Both the position numbers and the translations under genes were made by a program. From assembly GCA_035461245.1 (NCBI GenBank), contig DATHVP010000037.1:32835-96834 (forward strand): a stretch of 64,000 bases of DNA, read 5' to 3'. Origin of the DNA: SH-MAG3 sp035461245 (GTDB lineage Bacteria > Gemmatimonadota > Gemmatimonadetes > Longimicrobiales > RSA9). Position 1 is the first letter of the stretch. Every line of letters starts with the position of its first letter. Below the pieces are notes generated by a model. It did no database searches, had not been told where the DNA came from, and saw nothing but the letters and a program-made list of their open reading frames with translations. Below are positions 26,721 through 35,633 of the stretch, piece by piece.

Positions 26721-26738
26721 GTATTACTTGACTAATAC
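26721..26738. promoter_or_regulatory. GntR operator 1
   Basis: GTATTA-N6-TAATAC, a perfect 6+6 palindrome overlapping the -35 element of the operon promoter. Matches the second site 40 bp downstream. Confidence 0.75.
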
Positions 26739-26756
26739 ACCCTCCCACCGTATCCT
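26728..26756 (+). promoter_or_regulatory. Promoter of GntR-ABC operon
   Basis: TTGACT at 26728-26733, 17-bp spacer, TATCCT at 26751-26756. The -35 lies in operator 1 and the expected start (about 26763) lies in operator 2. Confidence 0.7.
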
Positions 26757-26760
26757 GGCT

Positions 26761-26778
26761 GTATTGTTCGATTAATAC
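26761..26778. promoter_or_regulatory. GntR operator 2
   Basis: GTATTG-N6-TAATAC, one mismatch from the perfect palindrome at 26721 and exactly 40 bp from it, about four helical turns. It spans the expected transcription start and ends 12 bp before the GTG start of the regulator. Confidence 0.75.
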
Positions 26779-26790
26779 ACCGGAGGTGGC

Positions 26791-27204
26791 GTGCTCATTG
26801 TCGTGGATCCCCACAGCGGGGTGCCGGTCTACCGGCAGATCGTGGAGCAGGTGGAGTTCCAGGTGGCGGCGGGGCAGGCGGGTCCGGGCTCGGAGCTGCC
26901 GTCGACGCGGGCGCTGTCCAGGGATCTGGGGGTGAACCCCATGACGGTGAGCCGGGCGTACTCAATGCTGGAGGCCATGGGCGTGGTGGTGCGGCGGCCG
27001 GGCCTGCCGCTGGTAGTGAGTGAGACTGCGGCCGGTGCTGCGGACGGGCGACTTGGGCAGCTGCGGTCGCTGCTGGAGCCCGTTGCCAGGGCCGCGGCGC
27101 AGCTTGGCCTGACGGAGGAGGAGGCGGTAGCGGAGTTCCGGGCGGTACTGGAGACCCAGGCCGCGACGGCAGGTCGCGGTGAAGATTCGAACGGGAGCGG
27201 CTGA
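26791..27204 (+). CDS. GntR-family (YtrA-type) transcriptional repressor
   Basis: 137 residues, GTG start with GGAGG upstream. Winged-helix GntR domain 10-75: GVPVYRQIVEQVEFQV, LPSTRALSRDLGVNPMTVSRAYSMLE (here ALSRDLGVNPMTVSRAY), then a short helical tail rather than a ligand-binding domain, which is the YtrA subfamily plan. Such proteins repress their own ABC-transporter operons and release on cell-envelope stress. The two palindromes on its promoter fit autoregulation. It is followed after 8 bp by the ABC ATPase. Confidence 0.93.
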   Translation: MLIVVDPHSGVPVYRQIVEQVEFQVAAGQAGPGSELPSTRALSRDLGVNPMTVSRAYSMLEAMGVVVRRPGLPLVVSETAAGAADGRLGQLRSLLEPVARAAAQLGLTEEEAVAEFRAVLETQAATAGRGEDSNGSG

Positions 27205-27212
27205 GGCGAATC

Positions 27213-28148
27213 ATGCATGGGGTATTCGAGTTGAGTGGTGTGGTCAAGCGCTTTGGTGAGCGCGTGGGACTGGACGGTATCACGCTGGGTGCTGATGGCG
27301 CGGGCATCCTGGGGCTGGTGGGTCGCAACGGCAGCGGCAAGAGCACACTGCTGCGCAGTGTGGCGGGGCTGTACCTGCCGGACACTGGCAGCTGCCGGAC
27401 ATTCGGCCGCGCTACCCGAGACCTGGGGCCCGGCGAACTCCAGCGGCTGGGCTTCGTGGACCAGCACGCCCGGCTGGTGGACTGGATGCGCGGGGCGCAG
27501 CTGCTCCGGTACGTGTCCCGGTTCTATCCCCGCTGGGACGCGGCGCTGGAGTCGCACCTGGTGGCTGCACTGGAGCTGGACCTGACGCAGCGGATCTGGC
27601 GCATGACGCCGGGCAACCGCCAGAAGCTGGCGCTGGTGACGGCGGTCTGTCACCGTCCGACGCTGCTGCTGCTGGACGAGCCGTTGAGCGACCTGGACCC
27701 GCTGGCCCGGCGTGCGGTGCTGGAGCTGCTGCTGGAGCGCTTCAACAGCGACGCCATGACCATCGTCATCTCGTCGCACATGCTGCGGGACATCGAGGCG
27801 GTGGTGGACCGGCTGGTATGCATGGATTACGGGCGCGTCACGGCGGACGATGACATGGAGACGCTCCGGGAACGCTACGCCGAGTGGCTGGTCACGTCGG
27901 CCTCGGGCGACCTGCCGACTGACTGGCCCGAGGACTACGTGCTGGATGCCCGGGGCGCCGGGCACCGGGCGGTCCTGCAGGTGGTGGATGGCGACGTCGC
28001 CGCCTTCAGCGCCCGCTACGGTGCCACCGTCGAGGTGCGCCCGCTGAACCTGGAGCGGATCTTTCCGCTGCTGGTGGCACCCGTACGCCCGGCCGTGTCG
28101 GATTCGACGTTCCGTGACACCGCGGGCGTGGCGGAGGCCCGTCCATGA
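27213..28148 (+). CDS. ABC transporter ATP-binding protein (YtrB-like)
   Basis: 311-residue ATPase subunit. Walker A GRNGSGKST at 37-45, Q-loop region near LGFVDQHARLVDW, Walker B LLLLDEPLSD near 152-161, and the H-switch ISSHMLRD. The signature loop is degenerate (TPGNRQKLALV in place of LSGGQ), which is usual in this subfamily. A C-terminal extension of about 80 residues follows the ATPase core. Works with the membrane protein encoded next (ATGA overlap) to export an unknown compound or relieve envelope stress. Confidence 0.93.
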   Translation: MHGVFELSGVVKRFGERVGLDGITLGADGAGILGLVGRNGSGKSTLLRSVAGLYLPDTGSCRTFGRATRDLGPGELQRLGFVDQHARLVDWMRGAQLLRYVSRFYPRWDAALESHLVAALELDLTQRIWRMTPGNRQKLALVTAVCHRPTLLLLDEPLSDLDPLARRAVLELLLERFNSDAMTIVISSHMLRDIEAVVDRLVCMDYGRVTADDDMETLRERYAEWLVTSASGDLPTDWPEDYVLDARGAGHRAVLQVVDGDVAAFSARYGATVEVRPLNLERIFPLLVAPVRPAVSDSTFRDTAGVAEARP

Positions 28149-29509
28149 ACGCCCGGCGGGTGCATGCGCTGGCGCCGCTGTTCCTGCGCTGGGACGTCCT
28201 CGCGCTGCTGCTGTTCTTCGGCGGGTGGGCGGTGATTGCGCCGCTGCTGCTGTTGCACGAGGCCGGGGGCATCCACCTCCTGTGGCAGGCCGGCGGGTCG
28301 CCGCAGGTGCAGGCAGCGCGCTGGCTGCTCATCGTCCTGGTGGCAGCCAATACGGGGCTGGCCGGGCACGGCGCGATGGAGCCGCTGCTGAAAACGCCGG
28401 CTGGCTTTCTGTTGCCCGGCGTGCGACGGCGGCTCATGACGGGCACAGCGCTGGTTGCGCTGCCCCTCGTCCTCGGCGCCGCCGGCCTCGCCGCACTTTC
28501 TGCTGCGGGCACGTCCGGCGGAGCGGTGCTGTTCCACGCCGCAGCCGGGGCGGGTGGCGCGCTGGTCGGGCTTGCCGTGGGCGCCGTCATCAGCGACGGC
28601 GCCATGCCTCGGCTGTGGCGCTGGCCACCTGCCTTCCTGCTTATCGCAGCGGTAGTGCGGCCGGGCCCGGCGCTGGCGTTCGTCAACGCCAGCCCGCTGC
28701 TGGCGGCTGTGCTGGCCGCGTTGGTGGCAGCGGCCCTGCTGAGCAGGCAGTGGACTCCTGCAACCGGGCGTGCGCGCGCGCTGTCGCCAGCGGCGTTCGG
28801 CGGTGGCACCATCGGGTCCGGCTCCCGATTCGTTACCGCACCGGGCGGGGCGGGCGCGCTGCATACGGGGCGCCTGCTGCCATGGCTGCGTGCGGCCGCG
28901 GTGGAGGGGCGAGGCCTGCCGCTGGCGCACGTCGCGACTGGTGTCGTGGCGGGTGTCTTCGCATATGTCCTGGACATGCCGCACATGGTGCTGATCGTGG
29001 CGGGCAGCGGCCTCTCCGCCAGGGGCATGCAGCTGGCCGGCGGCCTGGTCTACCCCCTGCACCGTCGGCGACGAGCCCAACTGGCTTTCGCCGGGTGCGC
29101 GCTGGACGCCCTCACGTTCTGTCTCGCCGCCGGAACCTGTGCGGCACTGCTCCATGCCCTCGGCGCGCCGTACTGGGATGAAGGGACGTCGGCAGTGGGC
29201 TGGGTACCCTCACTGGCCATGACGCTGGCGCTGGCGCCCGTGGCGCAGTGGGGCGCAATCCGCCGGGCGGCGGCGGGCACCGGCTTCCGTGACACGTCCT
29301 CCATGCAGGCGTTGCGCCCCATGCTCTGGTTCGCGCTGCTGGCGGTGGCGCTGCTGGCGGCGATCCGGTTCACGGGGCTGCACGACGACGGCGCCAGGCT
29401 GCTACCGGGCATCCTCCTCGTGGCGGGCGTCTGCTGGTCCCTCAGCTGGCTGGCGATACGACGGCTCTACGTCGAGGGCGACCTGCTGGTCGTGACGCCG
29501 TCATCGTGA
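28145..29509 (+). CDS. ABC transporter permease-like membrane protein
   Basis: 454 residues with about ten hydrophobic segments, starting WDVLALLLFFGGWAVIAPLLLL and ending in a short soluble tail. It overlaps the ATPase gene by ATGA, which together with the YtrA-type regulator marks it as the membrane half of the transporter. No close named family recognised. Its last 43 bp overlap the 3' end of a convergent OsmC gene. Confidence 0.8.
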   Translation: MNARRVHALAPLFLRWDVLALLLFFGGWAVIAPLLLLHEAGGIHLLWQAGGSPQVQAARWLLIVLVAANTGLAGHGAMEPLLKTPAGFLLPGVRRRLMTGTALVALPLVLGAAGLAALSAAGTSGGAVLFHAAAGAGGALVGLAVGAVISDGAMPRLWRWPPAFLLIAAVVRPGPALAFVNASPLLAAVLAALVAAALLSRQWTPATGRARALSPAAFGGGTIGSGSRFVTAPGGAGALHTGRLLPWLRAAAVEGRGLPLAHVATGVVAGVFAYVLDMPHMVLIVAGSGLSARGMQLAGGLVYPLHRRRRAQLAFAGCALDALTFCLAAGTCAALLHALGAPYWDEGTSAVGWVPSLAMTLALAPVAQWGAIRRAAAGTGFRDTSSMQALRPMLWFALLAVALLAAIRFTGLHDDGARLLPGILLVAGVCWSLSWLAIRRLYVEGDLLVVTPSS

Positions 29510-29982
29510 GATGACTCGATGGCCGTCCGCGGTTCGCAACGCACCGGGAAGTTCACCGATTGCGCGATGAAGCACAGGCGGTGCGCGTCCGCGTGCAACG
29601 CTTCCGCCCGGGCTGCGTCGCTGCCAGTGGCCAGGGTAACGCGCGGGCGCAGGACGACGCAGGTGAAGCGGCCGCCGCCGTCGGCCGCCTGGTGCATGGT
29701 GCCTGATGCCTCGTCCCGGTATGCCGTCACCGTCACGCCTGCATCGGCGCACAGGTGCAGATACCACAGCATGTGGCAGGACGCCAGCGCGGCCACGAGG
29801 AGTTCCTCGGGGTTGTGGCGCCCGGCGTCGCCACGAAACTGCGGATCAGAGGACGCCGCAATAGCCGGCTTGCCCGCCACCACGATGTCGTGATCCCTGG
29901 TATAGTCGCGGTAGCCGCTGGTGCCTGAACCGCGGTTGCCCGTCCATTCCACGCCGACAGTATACTCGTGCGCCGCCCGCAT
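29467..29982 (-). CDS. OsmC-family peroxiredoxin-like protein (YhfA-type)
   Basis: 171 residues, start ATG 29982 after GGGAGGGCGG. OsmC fold with the two redox cysteines: Cys69 in LVAALASCHMLWYLHLC and Cys137 in HRLCFIAQSVNFPV. Such proteins reduce organic hydroperoxides using lipoyl or other thiols. An insertion carries HDIVVAGKPAI. The 3' end overlaps the ABC permease gene tail to tail. One of two OsmC genes side by side. Confidence 0.9.
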   Translation of the reverse strand: MRAAHEYTVGVEWTGNRGSGTSGYRDYTRDHDIVVAGKPAIAASSDPQFRGDAGRHNPEELLVAALASCHMLWYLHLCADAGVTVTAYRDEASGTMHQAADGGGRFTCVVLRPRVTLATGSDAARAEALHADAHRLCFIAQSVNFPVRCEPRTAIESSHDDGVTTSRSPST

Positions 29983-30046
29983 CCGCCCTCCCGAAATGTC
30001 TGGTGCAGCAAGCTACGCGCACGGAATCTCGGCGCCAGTCCCGGCT

Positions 30047-30499
30047 TCAGACTGCCACCGGCGGAGCGGGCGCCGGGTCCACGCCGACATTCACGTTGAG
30101 GCCGTCCCTCACACTCTGCGTAACCACGCAGAAGTCCTCGAATACGTCCAGGCAGCGCTGCATCCGCGGCACGTCGGCCTCGGCCACCACCGGGTGCAGC
30201 TTGACGTCTACGTCGGTAATGCGCAGCCGACCTCGCTCGTTGCGCTCCATGGTGCCGCTCACGTCCGCCCGCAGGGCCTGCACCTCGATGCGCGCCCGCT
30301 TCAGACAGAACAGCAGGCTCGCCGCCAGACAGTTGCCCACCGCCACGGCCAGCACCCGGGCGGCGTTCGGGCCGGCGCCCTCTCCCAGCGGCGCCGGCTC
30401 GTCCAGCAGCAGCTCCGGCACATCATCCTGGAGGAAGTCCGCGGTAAAGCGGTAGCCATCTTCCAGCTTCAGCGAGACGGCGAAATCAACGGCTTCCAT
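30047..30499 (-). CDS. OsmC-family protein
   Basis: 150 residues, start ATG 30499 after GAGGAGATTGATAC. OsmC fold with Cys57 in VAVGNCLAASLLF and Cys124 in EDFCVVTQSVRDG; it is of the more distant OsmC branch that uses N-x-AR-x-L-A-V in place of the Ohr pattern. Probably acts on peroxides or reactive sulfur species. Upstream (30505-30560) is an AT-rich stretch, the only one in the neighbourhood, that probably carries its promoter. Confidence 0.88.
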   Translation of the reverse strand: MEAVDFAVSLKLEDGYRFTADFLQDDVPELLLDEPAPLGEGAGPNAARVLAVAVGNCLAASLLFCLKRARIEVQALRADVSGTMERNERGRLRITDVDVKLHPVVAEADVPRMQRCLDVFEDFCVVTQSVRDGLNVNVGVDPAPAPPVAV

Positions 30500-30504
30500 G
30501 TATC

Positions 30505-30560
30505 AATCTCCTCGCGTAACCACCTTTTATAATGATATAGTAATGTATAGGGGCCGTCCG
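30505..30560 (-). promoter_or_regulatory. AT-rich promoter region of OsmC gene
   Basis: Read on the minus strand this stretch holds TATACATTAC, TATATC and TATAAAAGG within 30 bp, far more AT-rich than the surroundings, ending about 20 bp before GAGGAG. Several -10 choices are possible and no good -35 can be assigned. Confidence 0.4.
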
Positions 30561-30583
30561 GGCAATCGGATGATCGCCGGATT

Positions 30584-31831
30584 TCAGTCTTCGGCGGGCC
30601 CGCCAGCGGCCATGAGCACGATGCGCGGCCGGAACGTGGCGATGGGATCGATGAGATCCGCCTGACAGGCCAGCACCTGGCGGATGTCCTTGTACGCCTG
30701 GGGTGCCTCGTCCATGCCGGCATCCATGAGTTCGACGTCGCGCTCGGCGAGCCACCGATCCCGGTCCCGCTTCGGGATGGACTGCTTTGCCTGCTTCCGG
30801 CTCATGACCCGGCCGGCGCCGTGACTGGCACTGTTCAGCGACGCCTCACTGCCTCGACCCCGTACGATGAAGCTGTCATGTCCCTGGCTGCCGGGGATGA
30901 TGCCCAGCTCGCCGGCGTGCGCGGGCGTGGCGCCCTTGCGGTGCACGTACACGTCGCGGCCACCCCACTGCTCCCGCCACGCGAAGTTGTGGTGGTTCTC
31001 GAGCTGGGCGAGGGGCTTCAGGCCGAGCGCCCTGGCAATGGCCCTGTGCATGGTGTGGTGGTTGGCGGACGCGTACCGGCCCATGAGGTTCATGGCCAGC
31101 CAGTATTCCTGCCCGGCCTCACTGGAGAGCGGCAGCCAGGCCAGGTGCTGCAGCTCAGGCGGCAGCGGCACGGCCTCCCGCGCCAGCCTGCTGAAATGGT
31201 CGGCGACCCGCGAACCGGCGCCCCGGCTGCCCGAGTGGCTCATGACCGCCAGGTAGCGTCCCGGCTCCAGCTCCAGGCCGGACGCATCCAGTCCGACCTC
31301 CAGCACGCCGGCGTCCACGAAGTGGTTGCCCGACCCGGAGCTGCCCAGCTGTTCCCAGGCCCGGTCCTTCAGGTGGCGGAGCAGCGGCAGGGCGTCCCAG
31401 TCCGCGTCATCCATGACATCATGGTCCCGGCGCTCCCTGCCCTGGAACCCGGCCCCGATGCCAAACCGCGTCTGGTCCCGCAGCGCGCGCTTCAGCATGT
31501 CCCGCCGGCTGGCGTTCTCCAGCAGGTCCAGGTCGTCGGCGGCATAGATGGACATCATCATCCGACAGGCGATGTCCACGCCCACCATGTACGGCGCAAC
31601 GGCGTCTTCCAGCGCCACGACGCCGCCGATGGGAATGCCGTAACCGACATGGGCATCAGGCAGCAGCGCACCCGCCACTGCCACCGGCAGGCGCATGGCG
31701 TTCTCCAGCTGTTTCACGGCGGCGTCATCGATGAGTTCGCGGCCCCAGACGGGCGCGGCGAGGGGCGCGTCACGTACGGGGATTGTCGGCGTCGCCGCAA
31801 TGTCCCGCTTCCGCTTCTTCCTGGCTGCCAT
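30584..31831 (-). CDS. rtcB: RNA-splicing ligase RtcB family protein
   Basis: 415-residue GTP-dependent RNA ligase that joins 2',3'-cyclic phosphate or 3'-phosphate ends to 5'-hydroxyl ends in RNA repair. Metal ligands and active site are complete: Asp59 and His61 in PDAHVGYG, Cys89 in GVDIACRM, His170 in GSSGSGNHF, His199 in SHSGSRG, His280/281 in ENHHNF, and His337 in SASHGAGR, the residue that is guanylylated. No archease, rtcA or rtcR is nearby. A small zinc-finger gene lies 12 bp upstream on the same strand. Confidence 0.95.
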   Translation of the reverse strand: MAARKKRKRDIAATPTIPVRDAPLAAPVWGRELIDDAAVKQLENAMRLPVAVAGALLPDAHVGYGIPIGGVVALEDAVAPYMVGVDIACRMMMSIYAADDLDLLENASRRDMLKRALRDQTRFGIGAGFQGRERRDHDVMDDADWDALPLLRHLKDRAWEQLGSSGSGNHFVDAGVLEVGLDASGLELEPGRYLAVMSHSGSRGAGSRVADHFSRLAREAVPLPPELQHLAWLPLSSEAGQEYWLAMNLMGRYASANHHTMHRAIARALGLKPLAQLENHHNFAWREQWGGRDVYVHRKGATPAHAGELGIIPGSQGHDSFIVRGRGSEASLNSASHGAGRVMSRKQAKQSIPKRDRDRWLAERDVELMDAGMDEAPQAYKDIRQVLACQADLIDPIATFRPRIVLMAAGGPAED

Positions 31832-31843
31832 GATGGGACGAGT

Positions 31844-32023
31844 TCAGTGACCGCTGCGGCGAACGCAGGTGGGCGCCTCGGGGAAGATGAGCGGGCGCTC
31901 GAAGGGGACGGCGTCGTCGCATTCGATACAACGACCGAACGCGCCAGCGTCCAGACGCTTCAGCTGCCGCTCCAGTTCGCCGCGGAGTGCGTCGCGCTGG
32001 GCAGGGCTCAGGTGACCGCTCAT
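31844..32023 (-). CDS. Small DksA/TraR-type zinc-finger protein
   Basis: 59 residues from ATG 32023 (longer starts to 32080 are possible). A helical lead (SPAQRDALRGELERQLKRLD) is followed by a TraR/DksA-like finger: FGRCIECDDAVPFERPLIFPEAPTC-type spacing, but the fourth zinc cysteine is replaced (CVRRSGH ends the protein), with His possibly serving as ligand. The DksA coiled-coil with its acidic tip is absent. Located 12 bp before rtcB, so likely co-transcribed; may regulate or be carried with RNA repair. Confidence 0.65.
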   Translation of the reverse strand: MSGHLSPAQRDALRGELERQLKRLDAGAFGRCIECDDAVPFERPLIFPEAPTCVRRSGH

Positions 32024-32084
32024 GCCTGCTAGCATAGCCGGTCGCCGCGTCGTGCAGCAACCGGTCCTGCCATCCGCCACGGCG

Positions 32085-32474
32085 TCACTCGACGTAGACC
32101 CTTATCGTCCGCCGTGCGATCTCCCGGCCACGCCGGTCCTCCGCAATGAAGCCGATGGTGTAGGGGCCCCGGCCGCGCCAGTCCCAGTACCAGGTGTCCA
32201 CGACGTCGTACTTGTACGGCGGCCGTTCGTCCCACGCGTCACGCATGCGGTAGTCGCGGCTGTCGTCCACGTACCAGTAGATGTCGTAGTCGTCCAGTTC
32301 ATAGCCGCGCACGCGGGCACGGATCGTCTCGATGTCACGCAGCACCGCGTTGTCCCGCGGCCAGAGGATCTCCAGGTTCCGGTTGCTCATGCCCACGCCC
32401 AAGCCGGTGAGATCGCCGCAACCTGCCAGCACCAGCGCCAGTGCCGTCACCAGGTATGTCCTTGTTCTTTTCAT
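32085..32474 (-). CDS. Small lipoprotein, Ig-like
   Basis: 129 residues, signal sequence with lipobox LVLAGC at about 14-19. The mature part is rich in Asp, Tyr and Trp (YDIYWYVDDSRDYRM, VVDTWYWDWRGRGPY) with alternating strands ending RRTIRVYVE, which looks like a single Ig-type or cadherin-like sandwich. No family named. Anchored in the envelope. Confidence 0.65.
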   Translation of the reverse strand: MKRTRTYLVTALALVLAGCGDLTGLGVGMSNRNLEILWPRDNAVLRDIETIRARVRGYELDDYDIYWYVDDSRDYRMRDAWDERPPYKYDVVDTWYWDWRGRGPYTIGFIAEDRRGREIARRTIRVYVE

Positions 32475-32667
32475 GCTGTCGCTCCCGTTGCCTGCCCAAC
32501 GAGAGATTCATCGACCGTGCCAGTCCGCGCGGCGTGCAGCGAAAGGCCCTAATTTATTGCAGGCCAAGCACATAGAGAACAGCTGCCAGGGCCCACCGCA
32601 CCCGGACCGTCCTCGTCCGCGGACAAGCCCATGTCCCTGGCGGGGACATTCCCGGCGCTGCAGATCC

Positions 32668-33945
32668 TCAGTCCGGCAACGCGTACACCTCCAGCCACTG
32701 CAGGCCGAGGGGATCGGTCTGCACGGCGTAGATCACGTCGGCACCGAACCCGATGATGCGGCGACCCTCAGGCAGGCGTACCTGCCGGGCATGGATACCG
32801 CGATCGTCGAAGACGTCGTAGAGCACGGGCGCACCCACGCGGCCGTAGCGTTCCACCCAGAGGCGGCCGGACGGGTCTACGCGAGCGCCGCCAGGTCGGA
32901 ACGCTGGATGCGCGGCGGGCCACTCGTACTCGCCGGCGTCGGCAGCCGGCATGCCCGGCATGCCACCGGTACCCCGGCGGAAGTTCATGCTCGTCGCGCC
33001 GTTCTCCACGGACATCGTGACGGCCAACCCGGCGCTGCCCACACCCTCCTGCCACCGCTCCTTCTCCGCTTCACCTACGGGAACGGGATCAAACGCGACG
33101 GGTGGGCCGGCCACGACCTCGCCGTCTTCCGAGACCCACTGCACGTGGTACGGCTCCGCGCGGACCACGGCGACCCTGCCGTCTGGCGCCACGGCCCAGT
33201 CGTCCTGCGGCGCCAGCGGCACCGGCCGCATGGCCACCCGCACGTTGCCGCTACCACCGGACGTGGTCGTGCTCTGCGCCGGCGGCCGCAGCCGGGCCAC
33301 CCTCACCGGCTCCGTCCCGCCCGGCGTCCAGCGGCGCACTTCGGACGAGTCCGGCGCACCACCGCCCGCGCCCGGGCCGGCGCTCCGCGGTCGCGCCGTG
33401 TAGTAGATGCGACCCTCAGCATCGACGACGCGCGGGTTCAGGATCTCCGTAGCCAGCATGGTCGGGCCCTGCTGTGGCCCGCCCGCTGGCGGCGCCTGCG
33501 GCGTCAGGGCCATGGGATAGCTGTGCACGTACGTGCCGGCGGGATCCAGCACGGACAGTCGGGCATTGCCCAGATCAACGAGGAGCGTGGAGTCGCCGGG
33601 CAGCGCGTGCACGGCATCCGGCTGGCGCCACTCGCCGGGCCCGCCGCCCTCGCGCCCGATGGGCTCCATCGCGCCCGTCTCCGGATCCATGAACGCCAGC
33701 ACGCCGCCCAGCGGGTCAGCAACCATCAGGCGGCCGTCTGTGGTCTCGCGCACCGTCTGCAGGAAGGCGAAGCTGCTGTCGAAGCGACGAACGAGTTCGG
33801 CATCCACCACCGCGCCGCCGGTGGTGGCCGCGGCGGCGGCCTCACGGTCGGACGAGCAAGCCGGCATCGTGCCGACGGCAATCAGCGCCAGCAGGCCGCA
33901 CCGGATGGTGGCGGCCCGCCCGCGCACTGAGACTCCTGCACTCAT
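32668..33945 (-). CDS. Six-bladed beta-propeller lipoprotein
   Basis: 425 residues from ATG 33945, with GGGGG eight bases upstream; signal sequence with lipobox near TMPAC (about residue 30). Repeats of the NHL/propeller sort: VRETTDGRLMVADPLGG, LLVDLGNARLSVLDPAG, VVDAEGRIYYT, WAVAPDGRVAVVRAEPYHVQWVS and RVDPSGRLWVERY. A class of secreted propeller proteins is abundant in this bacterial group. Likely a ligand or protein binder on the cell surface or periplasm. Divergent from the peptidase gene. Confidence 0.8.
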   Translation of the reverse strand: MSAGVSVRGRAATIRCGLLALIAVGTMPACSSDREAAAAATTGGAVVDAELVRRFDSSFAFLQTVRETTDGRLMVADPLGGVLAFMDPETGAMEPIGREGGGPGEWRQPDAVHALPGDSTLLVDLGNARLSVLDPAGTYVHSYPMALTPQAPPAGGPQQGPTMLATEILNPRVVDAEGRIYYTARPRSAGPGAGGGAPDSSEVRRWTPGGTEPVRVARLRPPAQSTTTSGGSGNVRVAMRPVPLAPQDDWAVAPDGRVAVVRAEPYHVQWVSEDGEVVAGPPVAFDPVPVGEAEKERWQEGVGSAGLAVTMSVENGATSMNFRRGTGGMPGMPAADAGEYEWPAAHPAFRPGGARVDPSGRLWVERYGRVGAPVLYDVFDDRGIHARQVRLPEGRRIIGFGADVIYAVQTDPLGLQWLEVYALPD

Positions 33946-34093
33946 GAACGTTTCCCCCGAAGGACTGGATTGGAACTGACGCGATGTGCGTATGATACAG
34001 TTGCGACGCCGACGCTGCCCGGATGGTTGCCCGGCCGCAGGGGGCTCCGTACGTTCGGGCCGGACACGACGACGTTCTGCTACGGAGATCATC

Positions 34094-35590
34094 ATGCGCG
34101 CTCTATCGTTCGCGGCGGCCGTTGCGGTCGCTGCCACCCCTCTCCTGCCGCCAGTGGCACCAGCCGCCGCCCAGGAGGTCGTGGTCCCCGCGGACACGGC
34201 CATCACGTCGTCGCATGCGGTCACCATCCGCGGCCAGCGCGTGCCGTACCGGACCACCACCGGCACCCAGCCCGTATGGAACGACGACGGCGAACCCATC
34301 GCGTCGGTGTTCTACGTGTTCTACGAGCGCACCGACGTGCAGGACCGCAGCACCCGCCCCCTCGTCATCTCGTTCAACGGCGGGCCCGGCTCGGCATCCG
34401 TGTGGATGCACATCGGCTACACCGGCCCGCGCTTCCTGAACATTGACGACGAGGGCTTCCCCGTCCAGCCGTACGGCGTGAGCGACAACCCGCACAGCAT
34501 CCTGGACGTGGCGGACATCGTCTACGTGGACCCGGTGAACACGGGCTTCTCGCGCATCCTCGGCGATGCCAACCGCAACCAGTTCTTCGGTGTCAACGAG
34601 GACATTGCGTACCTCGCCCGCTGGATCGACACCTTCGTCTCCCGGCACAACCGCTGGACGTCGCCCAAGTTCCTCATCGGCGAGAGCTACGGCACCAACC
34701 GCGTGGCCGGCCTGGCGCAGCGGCTGCAGGGCTCCCACTGGATGTTCCTCAATGGCGTCATCCTGGTGTCGCCCACAGGGATGGGCGTGTCACGCGACGG
34801 CCCGGTAGGCGCCGCGCTGTCGCTGCCGTACTACGCTGCCACGGCGTGGTACCACGGCCAGCTTCCGCCGGACCTCCAGGCCCGGGACCTGGCAGAGATC
34901 CTGCCCGAGGTGGAGGAGTTCACCATTGCCGAGTTCATCCCCGCCATCGCCCGGGGCGGCTCCCTGCCCGACGCCCAGCGCCGGGCCATCGCCCAGCGCG
35001 CGGCCCGCTACGCCGGCCTGAGCGAGCAGGCATTCCTGAGCCACAACCTGGCGGTTCCGACAGGCTTCTTCTGGAAGGAGTTGCTGCGCCACGAGGGCCT
35101 GACTGTGGGCCGGCTGGATTCGCGCTACCGCGGCGTGGACCGCATGGACGCCGGCGACCGGTATGACCACGACCCGGCGCTCACCGCGTGGAACCACTCG
35201 TTCACGCCGGCCATCAACCACTACCTGCGGGACGTGCTCGGCTACCGCACGGACCTCCAGTACTGGATCTTCGGGCCCGTGAACCCATGGAACCGACAGA
35301 ACGACAACACCGGCGAGAACCTGCGCACGGCCATGGCGCAGAACCCGTTCCTGCACGTGCTGGTCCAGGCCGGCTACTTCGACGGCGGCACCGACTACTT
35401 CTCCGCCAGGTACACCATGTGGAACCTGGACCCCGCCGGGCGGCTCAATGACCGCGTCCGCTTCGAGGGCTACCGCAGCGGCCACATGATGTACCTCCGG
35501 CAGGAGGACCTGGCGACGTCGAACCAGCACATCCGCGAGTTCATCCGCGACGCCGTTGCCGCGGCGGCCGCGAGCCCGGCGCGCTACTGA
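34094..35590 (+). CDS. S10-family serine carboxypeptidase, secreted
   Basis: 498 residues from ATG 34094; signal peptide 1-27 ending AAAQ. Serine carboxypeptidase fold with FNGGPGSASVWMHIG near 95-109, catalytic Ser in IGESYGTNR near 195, and the His in YRSGHMMYLRQ near 465; an aspartate is expected near FDGGTDY. It removes C-terminal amino acids at acid pH in periplasm or medium. Bacterial S10 enzymes are common in protein-degrading soil bacteria. TATGAT at 33991-33996 may be the -10. Confidence 0.92.
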   Translation: MRALSFAAAVAVAATPLLPPVAPAAAQEVVVPADTAITSSHAVTIRGQRVPYRTTTGTQPVWNDDGEPIASVFYVFYERTDVQDRSTRPLVISFNGGPGSASVWMHIGYTGPRFLNIDDEGFPVQPYGVSDNPHSILDVADIVYVDPVNTGFSRILGDANRNQFFGVNEDIAYLARWIDTFVSRHNRWTSPKFLIGESYGTNRVAGLAQRLQGSHWMFLNGVILVSPTGMGVSRDGPVGAALSLPYYAATAWYHGQLPPDLQARDLAEILPEVEEFTIAEFIPAIARGGSLPDAQRRAIAQRAARYAGLSEQAFLSHNLAVPTGFFWKELLRHEGLTVGRLDSRYRGVDRMDAGDRYDHDPALTAWNHSFTPAINHYLRDVLGYRTDLQYWIFGPVNPWNRQNDNTGENLRTAMAQNPFLHVLVQAGYFDGGTDYFSARYTMWNLDPAGRLNDRVRFEGYRSGHMMYLRQEDLATSNQHIREFIRDAVAAAAASPARY

Positions 35591-35633
35591 CGCGCCGGGC
35601 AGTCTTCCCGCACGAGCGGGCGACCGGTTCCGG

